Positions 55,241 to 64,000 of a stretch of DNA of 64,000 nucleotides are shown here, in pieces. The translations under genes were made by a program, and so were the position numbers. Source of the stretch: Pyrenophora tritici-repentis (lineage: Eukaryota; Ascomycota; Dothideomycetes; Pleosporales; Pleosporaceae). The DNA lies in assembly GCF_003171515.1 (NCBI RefSeq), contig NC_089395.1:620001-684000 (forward strand), given 5' to 3'. Position 1 is the stretch's first letter; each line of letters opens with the position of its first letter. The notes under the pieces were generated by a model. The model made no database searches and was not told the origin of the DNA. It saw only the letters and a program-made list of their open reading frames with translations.

Positions 55241-55833
55241 AGGCCACTTACGAGAGCGGGACTTCTTTGACTTGCAGTGAAACTCTTTGAATCGTATTTC
55301 CCACGTCCCGAATCAGTTTTGTTTTCCTTCACAAGCATATTTGCGCGGCGCTGGTGTTTTCTTTTTGTTTTCCTCCAACGGTGGGTTAATTGGGTGATAG
55401 TGGCGGCGTTTTTGGCTCGATCTGGTTCATTGCATTGCGCGGGTGCAAGGGACTTTTTTTTTCGTGTGTGCCTTGGATCCTCTAGGTCTCACTTTTTGGG
55501 GTAACGGCGGCTGGTGCTGACGAAAATATGAACTGTACACTGATAGTGTGTGCTCGTTGGTAGATGGTATCAACGTTTCTCTTTGCTCTGGTGTAGACGT
55601 GTCTTGTTTCCCTTGCTGTTGTGATGGATTGTGCTTGTGTTGTTAATGATGCTGAATGGATGTGAGGCTAATGTTGATACCGACGGGTTTTGATGTGGTA
55701 ATGTAGCAACAATATAAGCAAGTAGTCGACACGACATGCTCTCATTCTTGACTCGATAATAACATAGTATTAACAGTCACTAGCTTTAGATCAATATTGA
55801 TAACCCTCTCCCCATCCCCTCTCCTTCAGACCA
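55241..55833. other. Intergenic, convergent 3' ends
   Basis: A T-rich 3' flank of the Kelch/BTB gene (+) and the F-box gene (-). No gene seen. Confidence 0.5.
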
Positions 55834-57601
55834 CTACATCCGAATCTTCCGTCCACCCTTGTGCTCATTCATACGGTAATCAACACGAACACCGCGACGA
55901 GCCGCATACTCAATCGCCTCGCGGCTACTAATTTTCCTACAATCATGTACCTTGATGCTTTCGAGCGTCGGTACCTTGTCAGCCAGCATGACAATTGCAG
56001 CGCCCGTAATCTGTGTACAGGAGAGATCAATGTCCTTCAACCCCGTTTTACACCTAACCAGTGCCTCTATATCATCGTCGGTGCACTTCATACCCGGCAT
56101 AGTGAGGTGTTGCAGTGCGGGAGTGAGAACCCGCCTTGAAAATGACAATGTGGTTCCAAGGTCTATGTCGTCGCCGTCCTCTACAGTTACGCCAAGCTTC
56201 AATGAGACTAATGGCTTATTAGACAGCAGAGCTTCTGGGCCATCGTCCAATTGGGCGATTCCGTCGAGGAGGAGATGCAAGAAGTCTGCGGGTACGTTTT
56301 CGTAGCCTGAGAGGCTGAGGTGCGTGAGTTCGGGAAATTTGGATAGTAACAACTCGTTAACGGCCAGACTATCGCGGAAGCCTAGGCTGTGTATTTCGAG
56401 AGATTGGAGAGTGGGGGGGAGGTGGTTGACGCGTATTCTTCCCGAGTCTTTTATAGAGAGACTTGTTAATGGGGGAAGGAGTGATATGTCAGTTGGCCAG
56501 GTGTTGAGAGGGTTGTTTCCGTTAGTGAGGCCTTTAAGTGAGAAGGATCGTAGTGATGGTGTACGGCTGAAGAACCTGGTGAAGTCAAAGCGCTCGTCGT
56601 ACATCCCGCCGCTGACGTGCATAGTGAATGATTGCAGATTGTTTAGTGTTACGGGCCATTGTCCAGTTCGATCTCTCGATGCCATGGGATCCGAGGCGTT
56701 GAAGAGGACATGCTCGAGTAAAGGTCGCGCTTCAAGTATGCTTTCAACATGGCTGAGTGTGATTGTCTCGTGTATGATACACCTCTTGAGATTCTTTGCG
56801 GCTCGCACAATCTCAAGGAGCGCCGGAGAGGATTTGTGCGGCAGCGAAATCAACTCCATGTCGGTGAGATACTTGGCGGCTATAGCAAGGTTGTGGAGCA
56901 CATCCATATGCTCGAAGCGATGGATCGTTATGCGCGACATGCGGTACTCTGACCGCTTGAACATCGTGTTGACGAATGCACGTGGAACAGGCCTCCGGGC
57001 GCCAGAGAGGTCAAGGTGTAGCCACAGCTTCGGCAACTTGGAGAGGTAGTCGCGCCAGCCTTTACTGACGCGCATGCAGTTTACTTTTTGCCGGAAGGTG
57101 AGATACTCAAAGACCATTTCCGCGAGCTCACTGGGCAGCACGGTGAAGGGATCCATAGCTGCTGGCGGTGATAGAGTGCGTGTAAGTTTGTCATGGAGTT
57201 GTTGGAGAAGCTGAAATCGTACGTCAACGAACTATTGCACATTCATGTGCACGACGACGCAATACCTTGAAATTTTTGTCATCGACAGGAACGTTCTTCA
57301 TGCCGTACTTGTAGATACCAAGTGCGGTTTCTGGCTTGTTCATCTTCTCTAGCACGCTTGCTGTGCGCAGATAGCCCTTTACGTCTTTCTTGTTCAGCCT
57401 GATCATCTCTCTACCATCCTTGACAGAAGCGTTGAAGTTATCTAGCTTTTCGTAGGTAGCAGCGCGGTAATCGTAAAGACTAGCGGTTGGACACGCCTCA
57501 ATGCCAGTCGTAAACGTATCTATGGCCTTGTCGTACTGCTTGAGCTTATAGTACTCGCGCCCGAGTGCTTGGTACTCTTCTGCCGACATCTTACGAGCCA
57601 T
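55834..57601 (-). CDS. TPR, F-box and LRR protein (Dia2/Pof3-like SCF subunit)
   Basis: Two exons, 57266-57601 and 55834-57210, separated by a 55-bp intron; 570 aa. Residues 1-110 form TPR repeats (EEYQALGREYYKLKQYDKAI, TASLYDYRAATYEKLDNFNA, KGYLRTASVLEKMNKPETAL). An F-box follows at about 131-175 (FTVLPSELAEMVFEYLTFRQ), then leucine-rich repeats to the C-terminus, such as HLSLSGYENVPADFLHLLL and LKDIDLSCTQITGAAIVML. TPR-F-box-LRR is the layout of yeast Dia2 and fission-yeast Pof3, SCF ubiquitin-ligase receptors acting at replication origins and in genome stability. The TPR and F-box halves come from separate exons but fit in phase (NFK joined to LLQQLHDKL). The start at 57601 is the ATG closest to the first TPR. 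Confidence 0.9.
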
Positions 57602-57943
57602 GGTGAATAGTGGAAGGTGTACGGGTGTTTCGCAGAACCACAAGGTTGAAGTGTGGTGCGTTGAAGTAGTCTCTAAGTGCTACATGAGGAAGGGGCTAAT
57701 CGACCCGCTCGACGCGTCGAATTACAAGCGTGACGCGCTAGTGGGGGATAGCGGGGCACCTGCCACCCGAGCAACGCCAGTAACAGTACATGTGAGGAAC
57801 GAAACGAGATATAAAAAGGTAAGTGCGGACTTGATGAATTTGTTCATTCACAATATGGTATCTTGCATCAAACGAAGCGCCAAATCGACTTAACACCAAA
57901 AAAGTCATTCTCTACATGCTGTTTCGGAAACCCAAGCTAGATC

Positions 57944-60218
57944 CTACCCCTTCATCTTCTCAGACACGGCTTCGGGAGGCGTATCCGTGCCTTCGCCCTC
58001 AGTAACCTCCATAGCCTTATTCGGCTTCTTCTTTCCCGTGATGTCCCAGTAAATCGACTTGAATGTCCGTACACTGGTCTTCCTGCCTTCCCAAAGCGGA
58101 TACAGCCCTACAGCGAAGCAGGAGCAGAACATCCAGAGAATACCGATAACGACCCATCCGGTAAAGAATTTCTTGCTGAAAATGTATGATGAGCCGTACA
58201 TGGGCATGGGCCAGAGCACGAGGAACGATACAGCCATGAAAAGGGTCAACCAGCGAGCAATGCGGGACGCTTTGAGAAGCTTGGCTTGCTCTTCCTCTTC
58301 GGCGTCAATGGCGCGTCGTTGTTCGCCTGGAACGCGCTCTAGATCAACGTTTGCAGCGAGAGCAAGGTCGTGGTCATCGCCTTTTCGGATCGCCTTCATG
58401 CTGACCCAATCATAGTTTTGCGGTCCAAACGAGTATGTCAGCATGGGAACGAAGATCAGTGGCGAGAGTAGTGCGACCACGTTTCCTGCCAACATGGGGT
58501 TGTTGGCGCCTGTTGAAGCAACTGTGAGCTCTCCACTCTCTTTCTGGGCTGTAACAAGCCATGCGATCAACGAGCATGCGAAGCCGAGTGGTGGTGTGAA
58601 TGTAGCAGCAGCCCAGTTCATTTTCGACCACATGAGCGTTAGGGTTGCGGGGAGAACGGCGGAGGAGATTATAACGCCCATAAGAAGATACAGGTAGCCC
58701 ATGGAGATGCCGATATAGAACAAGCCGGTTGACCATGCTGCCATCGCGACAGCGAAGCCAACAACCATGGTATGCGACATGTAGATGAGCTGTCTTCCAG
58801 TAGCAGCGGGGTTGATGTATGTCTGAAAACTGTTAGTTCCCTTTCAATCATGAAAGTGAGGAAGATGCTTACCTGGTAGAAATCATAGGTAAAGATGGAT
58901 GAAACAGCGATGAGTTCTGCAGCTGGTTTAGAGTTAGTAAAGACCCTATTTCTACATCATTGGGTTGCACCTACACATCGCAGAAGTCACTGCCATGAAA
59001 ACTAGGAGCAAAACAGCAGCAGCCCCTCCTGATCCCATCAAGGCGACAGCGGCTGTAGGCAGCACGAGCCCAGCAGTCACGTCAGCGTCGGCCATGCGGT
59101 TCGGGTATCCAGGAAATACAGGGTTACTCTCCAGTGCAAGAGCACTGAGACCCATAGTCGTAGCCGCGAGCCACGGAATTGCGAACCAGGAGAGACCGCC
59201 GATGATGTAACCTGGTAGGGCGTCTACAGGACTAGCGGCAATGGCCTTGTTATAGTAACCGTTGTCGCAAAAGACGGTTCCAAAGTTGCCTACAATATTG
59301 ATCACGAAGAAGATAGCTCCCTCTTTTGAGCGCATAGTCATATACGAGCCACCTGCGTTTCCTTCAACCGGGTGATCCGCAGCGGCTTGAACCAATAAAT
59401 CGAAGACTTTGCCAGGACTTCCGAGGTGCTCGTTAGTGGCGTATGCGGTGAATGCAAACATCAAAAGAATGACCAAGATGACGACAGTGTGTGCTGAGAT
59501 CGTGTCAGTGGCTTTGAGCTACGATTTGGACATAAGAGCATACCATAGTCCGTCAGAAATGTCGCTTTGATACCTCCGAACATAGTGTACAAGACCACAC
59601 CAACAGGCAGCAAGAAGCATGCAGCAGCAGTGGGCATACCGGTGAGCTTGACGAGTTAGTGTGCGGCTATGAAGTAATTCTTGTCCACGTACCGATGTCA
59701 CAACAGCGGAGCCTCCAGTCAACAGCATGGAAGTGACGAGAATATTGGTGAAGAGACCAAATACCATGAACACTATGTGTGTCACGGTACCGTATCTAGC
59801 GCGAATAACCTCAAGAAAGGTATGGGCGTTAGGAGCTCTTCGCTTCAGCTCAATAGCAATTGTAGCAAACAAGATGATCTGTACAGTCGCACCCGAAGCG
59901 TACCAGAACGGTCCAGATACACCATATCGATATGCGACGGCGCTGGATTGGAGTAGCGTTGCTGCCCAAGTCCACGACGAAACTACTGCTGAGGCGACAA
60001 GTCCAGACTTGACTGTACGTCCAGCCGTGGAAAACATCTCTGAAGTTTGAAGTTCATAGTTGTATCTCTTGAGAACGAATGTCGTCAAGATCATTCCAAA
60101 ACTAGACTGGTAAGTAAATATTTTGGTGGAAAGTAAGCCCAACTTACGAGAAGGCAAAACCAAGACCAATGACAATGCCATAGCCGAAGCCTTGGCTGAG
60201 CGGCGGAGTAGTACTCAT
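57944..60218 (-). CDS. DUR3: Urea/proton symporter (DUR3-like)
   Basis: Sodium:solute-symporter family carrier for high-affinity urea uptake (and polyamines in yeast). Six exons join in phase to give 676 aa: 60148-60218, 59693-60101, 59544-59646, 58975-59493, 58873-58922 and 57944-58822. N-terminus [15 protein letters not shown]; then [73 protein letters not shown] and [20 protein letters not shown], all family landmarks. About 15 hydrophobic helices precede a charged C-terminal tail (residues about 630-676). The first acceptor is chosen by phase (TCTAG, then TTTTGG), not the nearer CAG. Two GATA sites upstream would fit nitrogen control. Upstream neighbours do not suggest a urea pathway cluster. 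Confidence 0.92.
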
Positions 60219-60558
60219 ACTGGACAAAACTCGAAGTTCTTCGAGAATGAAAAGTCCAGTTGGCGATCTGACCCTGTGCTGAAGCGCAAGAGAAGGCCTT
60301 TGTCAAGATATAGCAAAAAACGGAGGGCGACCTTGAAGATAAAGCCAGCGCCGATCCATTTTCCAAAGGGCCGCACGAGGCAGCCGCAGCGAGCCATAGG
60401 GCTAGCGTACATTTCGGCCATTAACGACCGACGACGACAGTAAATATTATTATCCCAGCATTGTGCATTATGCATGGTTGAGAACGGCTTTCGTGGGGTT
60501 GGAGCAGCAAAGGTCCACACCCCCGAGTGGAAGCGATTCGCGCGCCCTGGTACGCTGC

Positions 60559-60564
60559 TGATAA
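60559..60564 (+). promoter_or_regulatory. GATA site (TGATAA) upstream of DUR3
   Basis: TGATAA fits HGATAR, the binding site of AreA/NIT2-type nitrogen regulators. It lies about 340 bp upstream of the DUR3 start and 16 bp from a second site at 60580. Single sites are common by chance; the close pair ahead of a urea transporter is what makes it notable. Confidence 0.3.
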
Positions 60565-60579
60565 CGCAACAGATTACAT

Positions 60580-60585
60580 AGATAA
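60580..60585 (+). promoter_or_regulatory. GATA site (AGATAA) upstream of DUR3
   Basis: The second HGATAR match of the pair. The sites share orientation and are 21 bp apart start to start, a spacing that could allow cooperative binding. Confidence 0.3.
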
Positions 60586-62265
60586 GATGCAAATTTCTGA
60601 GTTACGAAACTTACACACAGTGTATTCGTATCCAATCATACGAGCGCACGGCATACGGTAATCGCCAGGCTCGACAGCTTGCTGGCTGACCGTTCCAGCT
60701 GGGCTTTTAGCAAGAGCAAATAGGCACACTCTTGAAAAGCAAAACATGCACATGCGACAAGCCACGACAGCAAGCTGAAAGGTATCTTGACTTGGATGGG
60801 CTTGGCTAGATAGGCGGGGCGTAGGAAGCACGTTGGAGCGCGGAAAAGCTTGAGAACGGGTCGGTTCCGGTCAAGCTTCGAGCGGCAATCTTAGCGCCTT
60901 CGCTTAGCTAACGATTGTGACTGCTTATTGGGTGTCATGGAATTCTTATCTTTTGGTGGGATTGGCGACGAGTCTGGGCTAGATGACACCGGTATCGGGC
61001 TCAATGGGTTTGATGGGTCCGGGTACTTTGAGGGGTAAGTGGTCCATTGTATGTTAGGCAGAGGTAAGGATGACCAAAAGATCAAGACCGAGAACAAGAG
61101 ACGATGGGATTTTTGCTAACGATCGATAGGGCGAATACAGCTTATATCATAATCGCGAATATGGTGGCTCCAATGGTGCTATCTATTGAGTGGTTTTTTC
61201 CCAGTTGTATGTGCGTGAAGCAGGAGCCAACAACATTACAGGTTAGGTCAGCTCACAAAATTTTCGGGGTTCGCGCCACATCGTCTCCAATACGCAGAAC
61301 ACATGATGGGCCAGCTACTCACTTCAATTATCACTTGTGATGATGTACTGGTCGGGAAATCGTGTACTCACACTCTTTCTTACCCTTCAGGTATGACTTG
61401 CCAAGTTTAGATACATTGTGTAAGAGCACAAGCACGAGCACGAGCCACCGCGCATATGCGTGCATAATTCTCCACTTTCCGAAGATCGCCTACGGCCGTA
61501 AGTTCAGCAGCGTGTCGATGTCTTGGCCTCATCGCAAGGATGACCATTAGAAGAGTGATGATTGAAAGTAAACGACAAAGACATGGCAAGGCTCAAATGA
61601 CTCTTACACTTAGCCTTTATTACGGCGGAGAGGGGCGCCGAGCGCTAATAATATAAGAGAACGACCAATCTTGCGTGATTTCGAAGTGAGAAGCGCGAAG
61701 AAATTGAAAGAATCACGTGGATGATATTGGACTGTTGCAGAATGCCTTTTCTGACGACTGTATTAAGCATAAAACAATTTAGTGTACCAATAATAATCTT
61801 TGTAAGACACTACATGTTCCTGATGATCGATATAGAAAGGAGAATGTCAGAGCGGATGCTCAGGTTGGGATATCGTGTAGGGATGTGGGGGGTCATATGG
61901 AGACAACGGTATAAGAACAGGTGTTCGTAAGCTTGAAAAGTCCATAGTCAGAGCTTATAGGTGTAATTCGGGAGTTGATTGATTGTTTGAGTCTGATGAT
62001 GATGACGATAGCAAGTAATGTGTAATTCATCTAATCTCGATAAAACTGCTCCCTCAGATAGATACAGCGTATGCAAGAACCAACTGATCATCTATGATTC
62101 CCTAGAAACAATTCCAACACTCCCCAGTGCTGGCCAGCACGCAATGCCGATACTAGATGATACTATTCAGGCGCTTTGTACCTCACTGCTGAGTTTTATG
62201 GTAACCACAGCCAAAGAAACAATATGGATATTTCAAAAGGATCAGAACCAAAGCCTTAACGATGC

Positions 62266-62811
62266 TCAATCCATGTTCTTGCAATAGCAGTGACAAGTGT
62301 TTCCACCGTTCCTGTAAACGAAGTAAGCCTCTTCCTCTATAAATTTGGTGGTGCAAGACATACACTCGGGCTATGGCGACGGCAGTCGATCCGGGAAAAC
62401 AACTTGATGCGCACAAGGAGGTTTGGCCTAGAAAATGTTAGCATTTGTCCGTGCCAGCAAACCAAAAACCAAAAATCGAAAGCTAAAACAGAACATTTAA
62501 CTACTTACAAGCTTTATTATCTACAGCCTTGCAGTTGACCTTGTCAAACGCACAGTCCGCAACAATCAATTAAGTGGGTCCTAGAAGGTTCAGATTGGAT
62601 TGATTGATTACCGCTTTAAGCCTAGTAGTTACCTATAGGAGTTTAAGCCCTACCTAGATAGGTAAGTGGGTCTAGGAGAGTGACCGGATTGAATTGATTG
62701 TTGCGGAGTCTAGTCAAACGGCAGGGGTTCATGGTCTCCTAGGCACCAAGTTTGGACATCGGCGATGGCGAGAGACACGAACAGTGTCGTAATGAGGATA
62801 GCTGACTTCAT
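62266..62811 (-). pseudogene. Small secreted Cys-rich (defensin-like) gene split by a MITE
   Basis: The minus strand reads a signal peptide from ATG 62811 (MKSAILITTLFVSLAIA), then a short mature segment to 62713. At that point MITE copy 3 (62551-62712) interrupts the frame and its first three bases give TAG. Beyond the MITE the frame resumes in phase through 62509-62542, 62364-62427 and 62266-62311. The two introns are GT-AG: 81 bp with a perfect GCTAAC branch site, and 52 bp. Ignoring the MITE the gene would code 80 aa with eight cysteines after the signal, including a CxxxC (CASSC) and a CHCYC cluster as in CS-alpha-beta peptides. A TATTTAAG element lies about 100 bp upstream. As it stands only a 33-codon truncated peptide can be made. 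Defensin-like fold and antimicrobial or effector role are inference; joined sequence is not given. Confidence 0.6.
62551..62712 (+). mobile_element. 162-bp hAT-type MITE, copy 3
   Basis: By eye identical to copy 1 (9058-9219) and in the same orientation. The 8-bp duplication GTCAAACG flanks it at 62543-62550 and 62713-62720. It lies within the coding part of a small secreted protein gene on the opposite strand. Confidence 0.94.
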
Positions 62812-63342
62812 GGTGAATAATCACAAGGTCGGGAGGGCTTTGTGATGGATAGAGAGTAGATTGTAGAGTAGAATGATTGATGATACTCTGGTAAAGGGTA
62901 ATGGGCAGCCTTAAATACTTGAGAAAGTACACATTGTCGCCCTCTCCCCTTACAGTACAAGGATATTGACTAACTCGTTCGACTGAATTGGCAAAGTGAA
63001 GACTTCCGTCTCGTCCCTACCGGCACCCCTTCTGCAAGAAGCACGGATCATGGTCTGAGTATCACAGGTTTCGTCTTGTCGAAACCTACCCACTTGTAGT
63101 GTTTTCGTATACCAGTCCGCAAATGCCACCCAGAGGGTGCACTAAGTGGCACCTACCCATTAATACCCAGAATAATCCTCGTAACCTTTATTTTTACTTC
63201 CAATGGAGTCCCTTTGCATGAGTCATCGCCGATAATATCGTCTGGTGTCTTTACGCCGCCTCGTTCGGCTCGTCGCGGACCAGTCGTCTGCTCTCGTGTC
63301 TCGGCGTCTGACGATGATCGGCGACCCCCTCGGCACTCCCGG
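62812..63342. other. Intergenic, promoter of the split gene
   Basis: Contains TATTTAAG at 62910-62917 on the minus strand, about 100 bp upstream of ATG 62811. Otherwise no gene is seen. Confidence 0.4.
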
Positions 63343-63738
63343 CCTGTCATCCATTGCCTTGGTAATGCCCAGACCTATTAGTATACTCGCACGGATGGCG
63401 CTTTTACACTCGCTGACATGGGCGCTCTGACCTACACATGGTATAAATAAACCCCCACAGCTTACCCACCCCCTTTTGGTCATCTCGGGGGAGCATCCGT
63501 CCTTCTCGTACCCGATCCCGATCACCCTTACTCGATCTTTCCTGTCTTCAATTGCCTTGGTGATATCGAGACCGTCTCGTACATTCGTACGGACAGGATT
63601 GTTTCAGTTGCCGACATGGGCATTCTGTATGGCACAAATTAGCCCGCAACGATCTACTATACCAGCACCTTTTTTGGCAGCCTCGCGTAAACATCCGTCC
63701 TTCCCGCACCGACATCCCGCCAATTTTTCCCCTACATC
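63343..63738 (+). repeat. Two decayed direct repeats with 198-bp period
   Basis: Unit 1 starts at 63343 (CCTGTCATCCATTGCCTTGG) and unit 2 at 63541 (CCTGTCTTCAATTGCCTTGG). Further anchors keep the same spacing: GACATGGGC...CTCTG / GACATGGGC...TTCTG and CATCCGTCCTTC twice, the last 199 bp apart. The units are perhaps 65-70% alike by eye, so they are old. They could be a decayed LTR or minisatellite. No coding potential; the repeat may extend beyond these limits. Confidence 0.6.
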
Positions 63739-64000
63739 GTCTGATTGTCTGCCCATTCTATCCCCGGATTATCCGGGTAGCTCAACAAGGCGATATTCAC
63801 ATCCGTTGTCCCCTCTCATCCTGATTGTATCGCTTGTATTCAGTTATCAAAAAGGTTGTGTAAAATCTCAGCTATTATCAGTCTATGTAGAGAAACCCAA
63901 GTATTGTAGACACAAACCGTGCAGTCTATCTACCACACCGCCATCGAATTGCTCGAAGGTGATACTCTGTAGTCCCGTGCATCTTAGGCACAGGCGCATA
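63739..64000. other. Window end, nothing recognised
   Basis: No gene. It may continue the decayed repeat region seen just upstream. Confidence 0.35.

Larger units (their letters stand above)
60219..62265. other. Intergenic, promoter of DUR3 and further sequence
   Basis: Contains the presumed DUR3 promoter with GATA sites (see separate entries). ORFs between 60215 and 61930 are short and overlap on both strands; none is supported. Confidence 0.4.

Noticed and set aside
1..64000. CRISPR arrays, rRNA genes, prokaryotic operons and a secondary-metabolite cluster
   Set aside because: None were seen: spliced eukaryotic genes throughout, no PKS/NRPS/terpene genes next to the MFS transporter, and no regular spacer arrays.

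Overview
The window is nuclear DNA of a filamentous ascomycete, most likely a Dothideomycete of the Pleosporales. This rests on short introns (about 43-82 bp) with GTAAGT-type donors and CTAAC-like branch sites, GH5 exo-glucanase, DUR3, CDC20 and Nup2-type genes in fungal form, lineage-specific secreted proteins, and stop codons that look like C-to-T (RIP-type) mutations. The exact species cannot be read from the sequence alone.

Layout. 1-7.6 kb: 3' part of a hybrid histidine kinase (+), a five-exon GH5 exo-1,3-beta-glucanase (-), and a three-exon MFS transporter (-). 7.6-19.8 kb is accessory sequence: a 162-bp MITE, an orphan acidic protein, two diverged tandem paralogues (one dead, one with an in-frame stop), a Ser/Thr/Pro-rich cell-wall protein, a possible decayed LINE and AT-rich DNA, and a two-exon Cys-rich secreted protein. 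20.4-34.2 kb is gene-dense: a large acidic repeat protein (-), mitochondrial D-lactate dehydrogenase (-), a disordered basic protein (-) and a Ran-binding FG nucleoporin (+). 34.8-40.9 kb: a small secreted protein (-), a metallo-beta-lactamase-fold protein with two apparent frameshifts (+), a coding-like exon (-), a SPRY/PPxY protein (+) and a MYND zinc-finger protein (+). 41-45.4 kb is a decayed island: a RIP-like kinase-fold pseudogene, a second MITE copy and two orphan gene fragments. 45.9-60.2 kb is the conserved core: a second hybrid histidine kinase (+), CDC20 (-), a Kelch/BTB protein (+), a TPR/F-box/LRR protein of the Dia2/Pof3 type (-) and a urea transporter of the DUR3 type (-). 60.2-64 kb is again accessory: a third MITE copy splits a small secreted gene with a defensin-like cysteine pattern, followed by a decayed 198-bp direct repeat.

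The main discovery is a family of three 162-bp hAT-type MITEs that look identical by eye, each flanked by a perfect 8-bp target duplication, so they moved recently. One copy sits 195 bp upstream of a gene and one lies inside the coding region of a putative Cys-rich secreted (CS-alpha-beta-like) protein, whose reading frame it ends at once because the element begins with TAG. Two further small secreted proteins were found only by joining exons by hand (18492-18883 and 34858-35282).

The genes do not form one pathway or biosynthetic cluster. The window mixes housekeeping genes (cell cycle, nuclear transport, signalling, lactate and urea metabolism) with fast-evolving islands where transposons, RIP-like decay and secreted proteins occur together.
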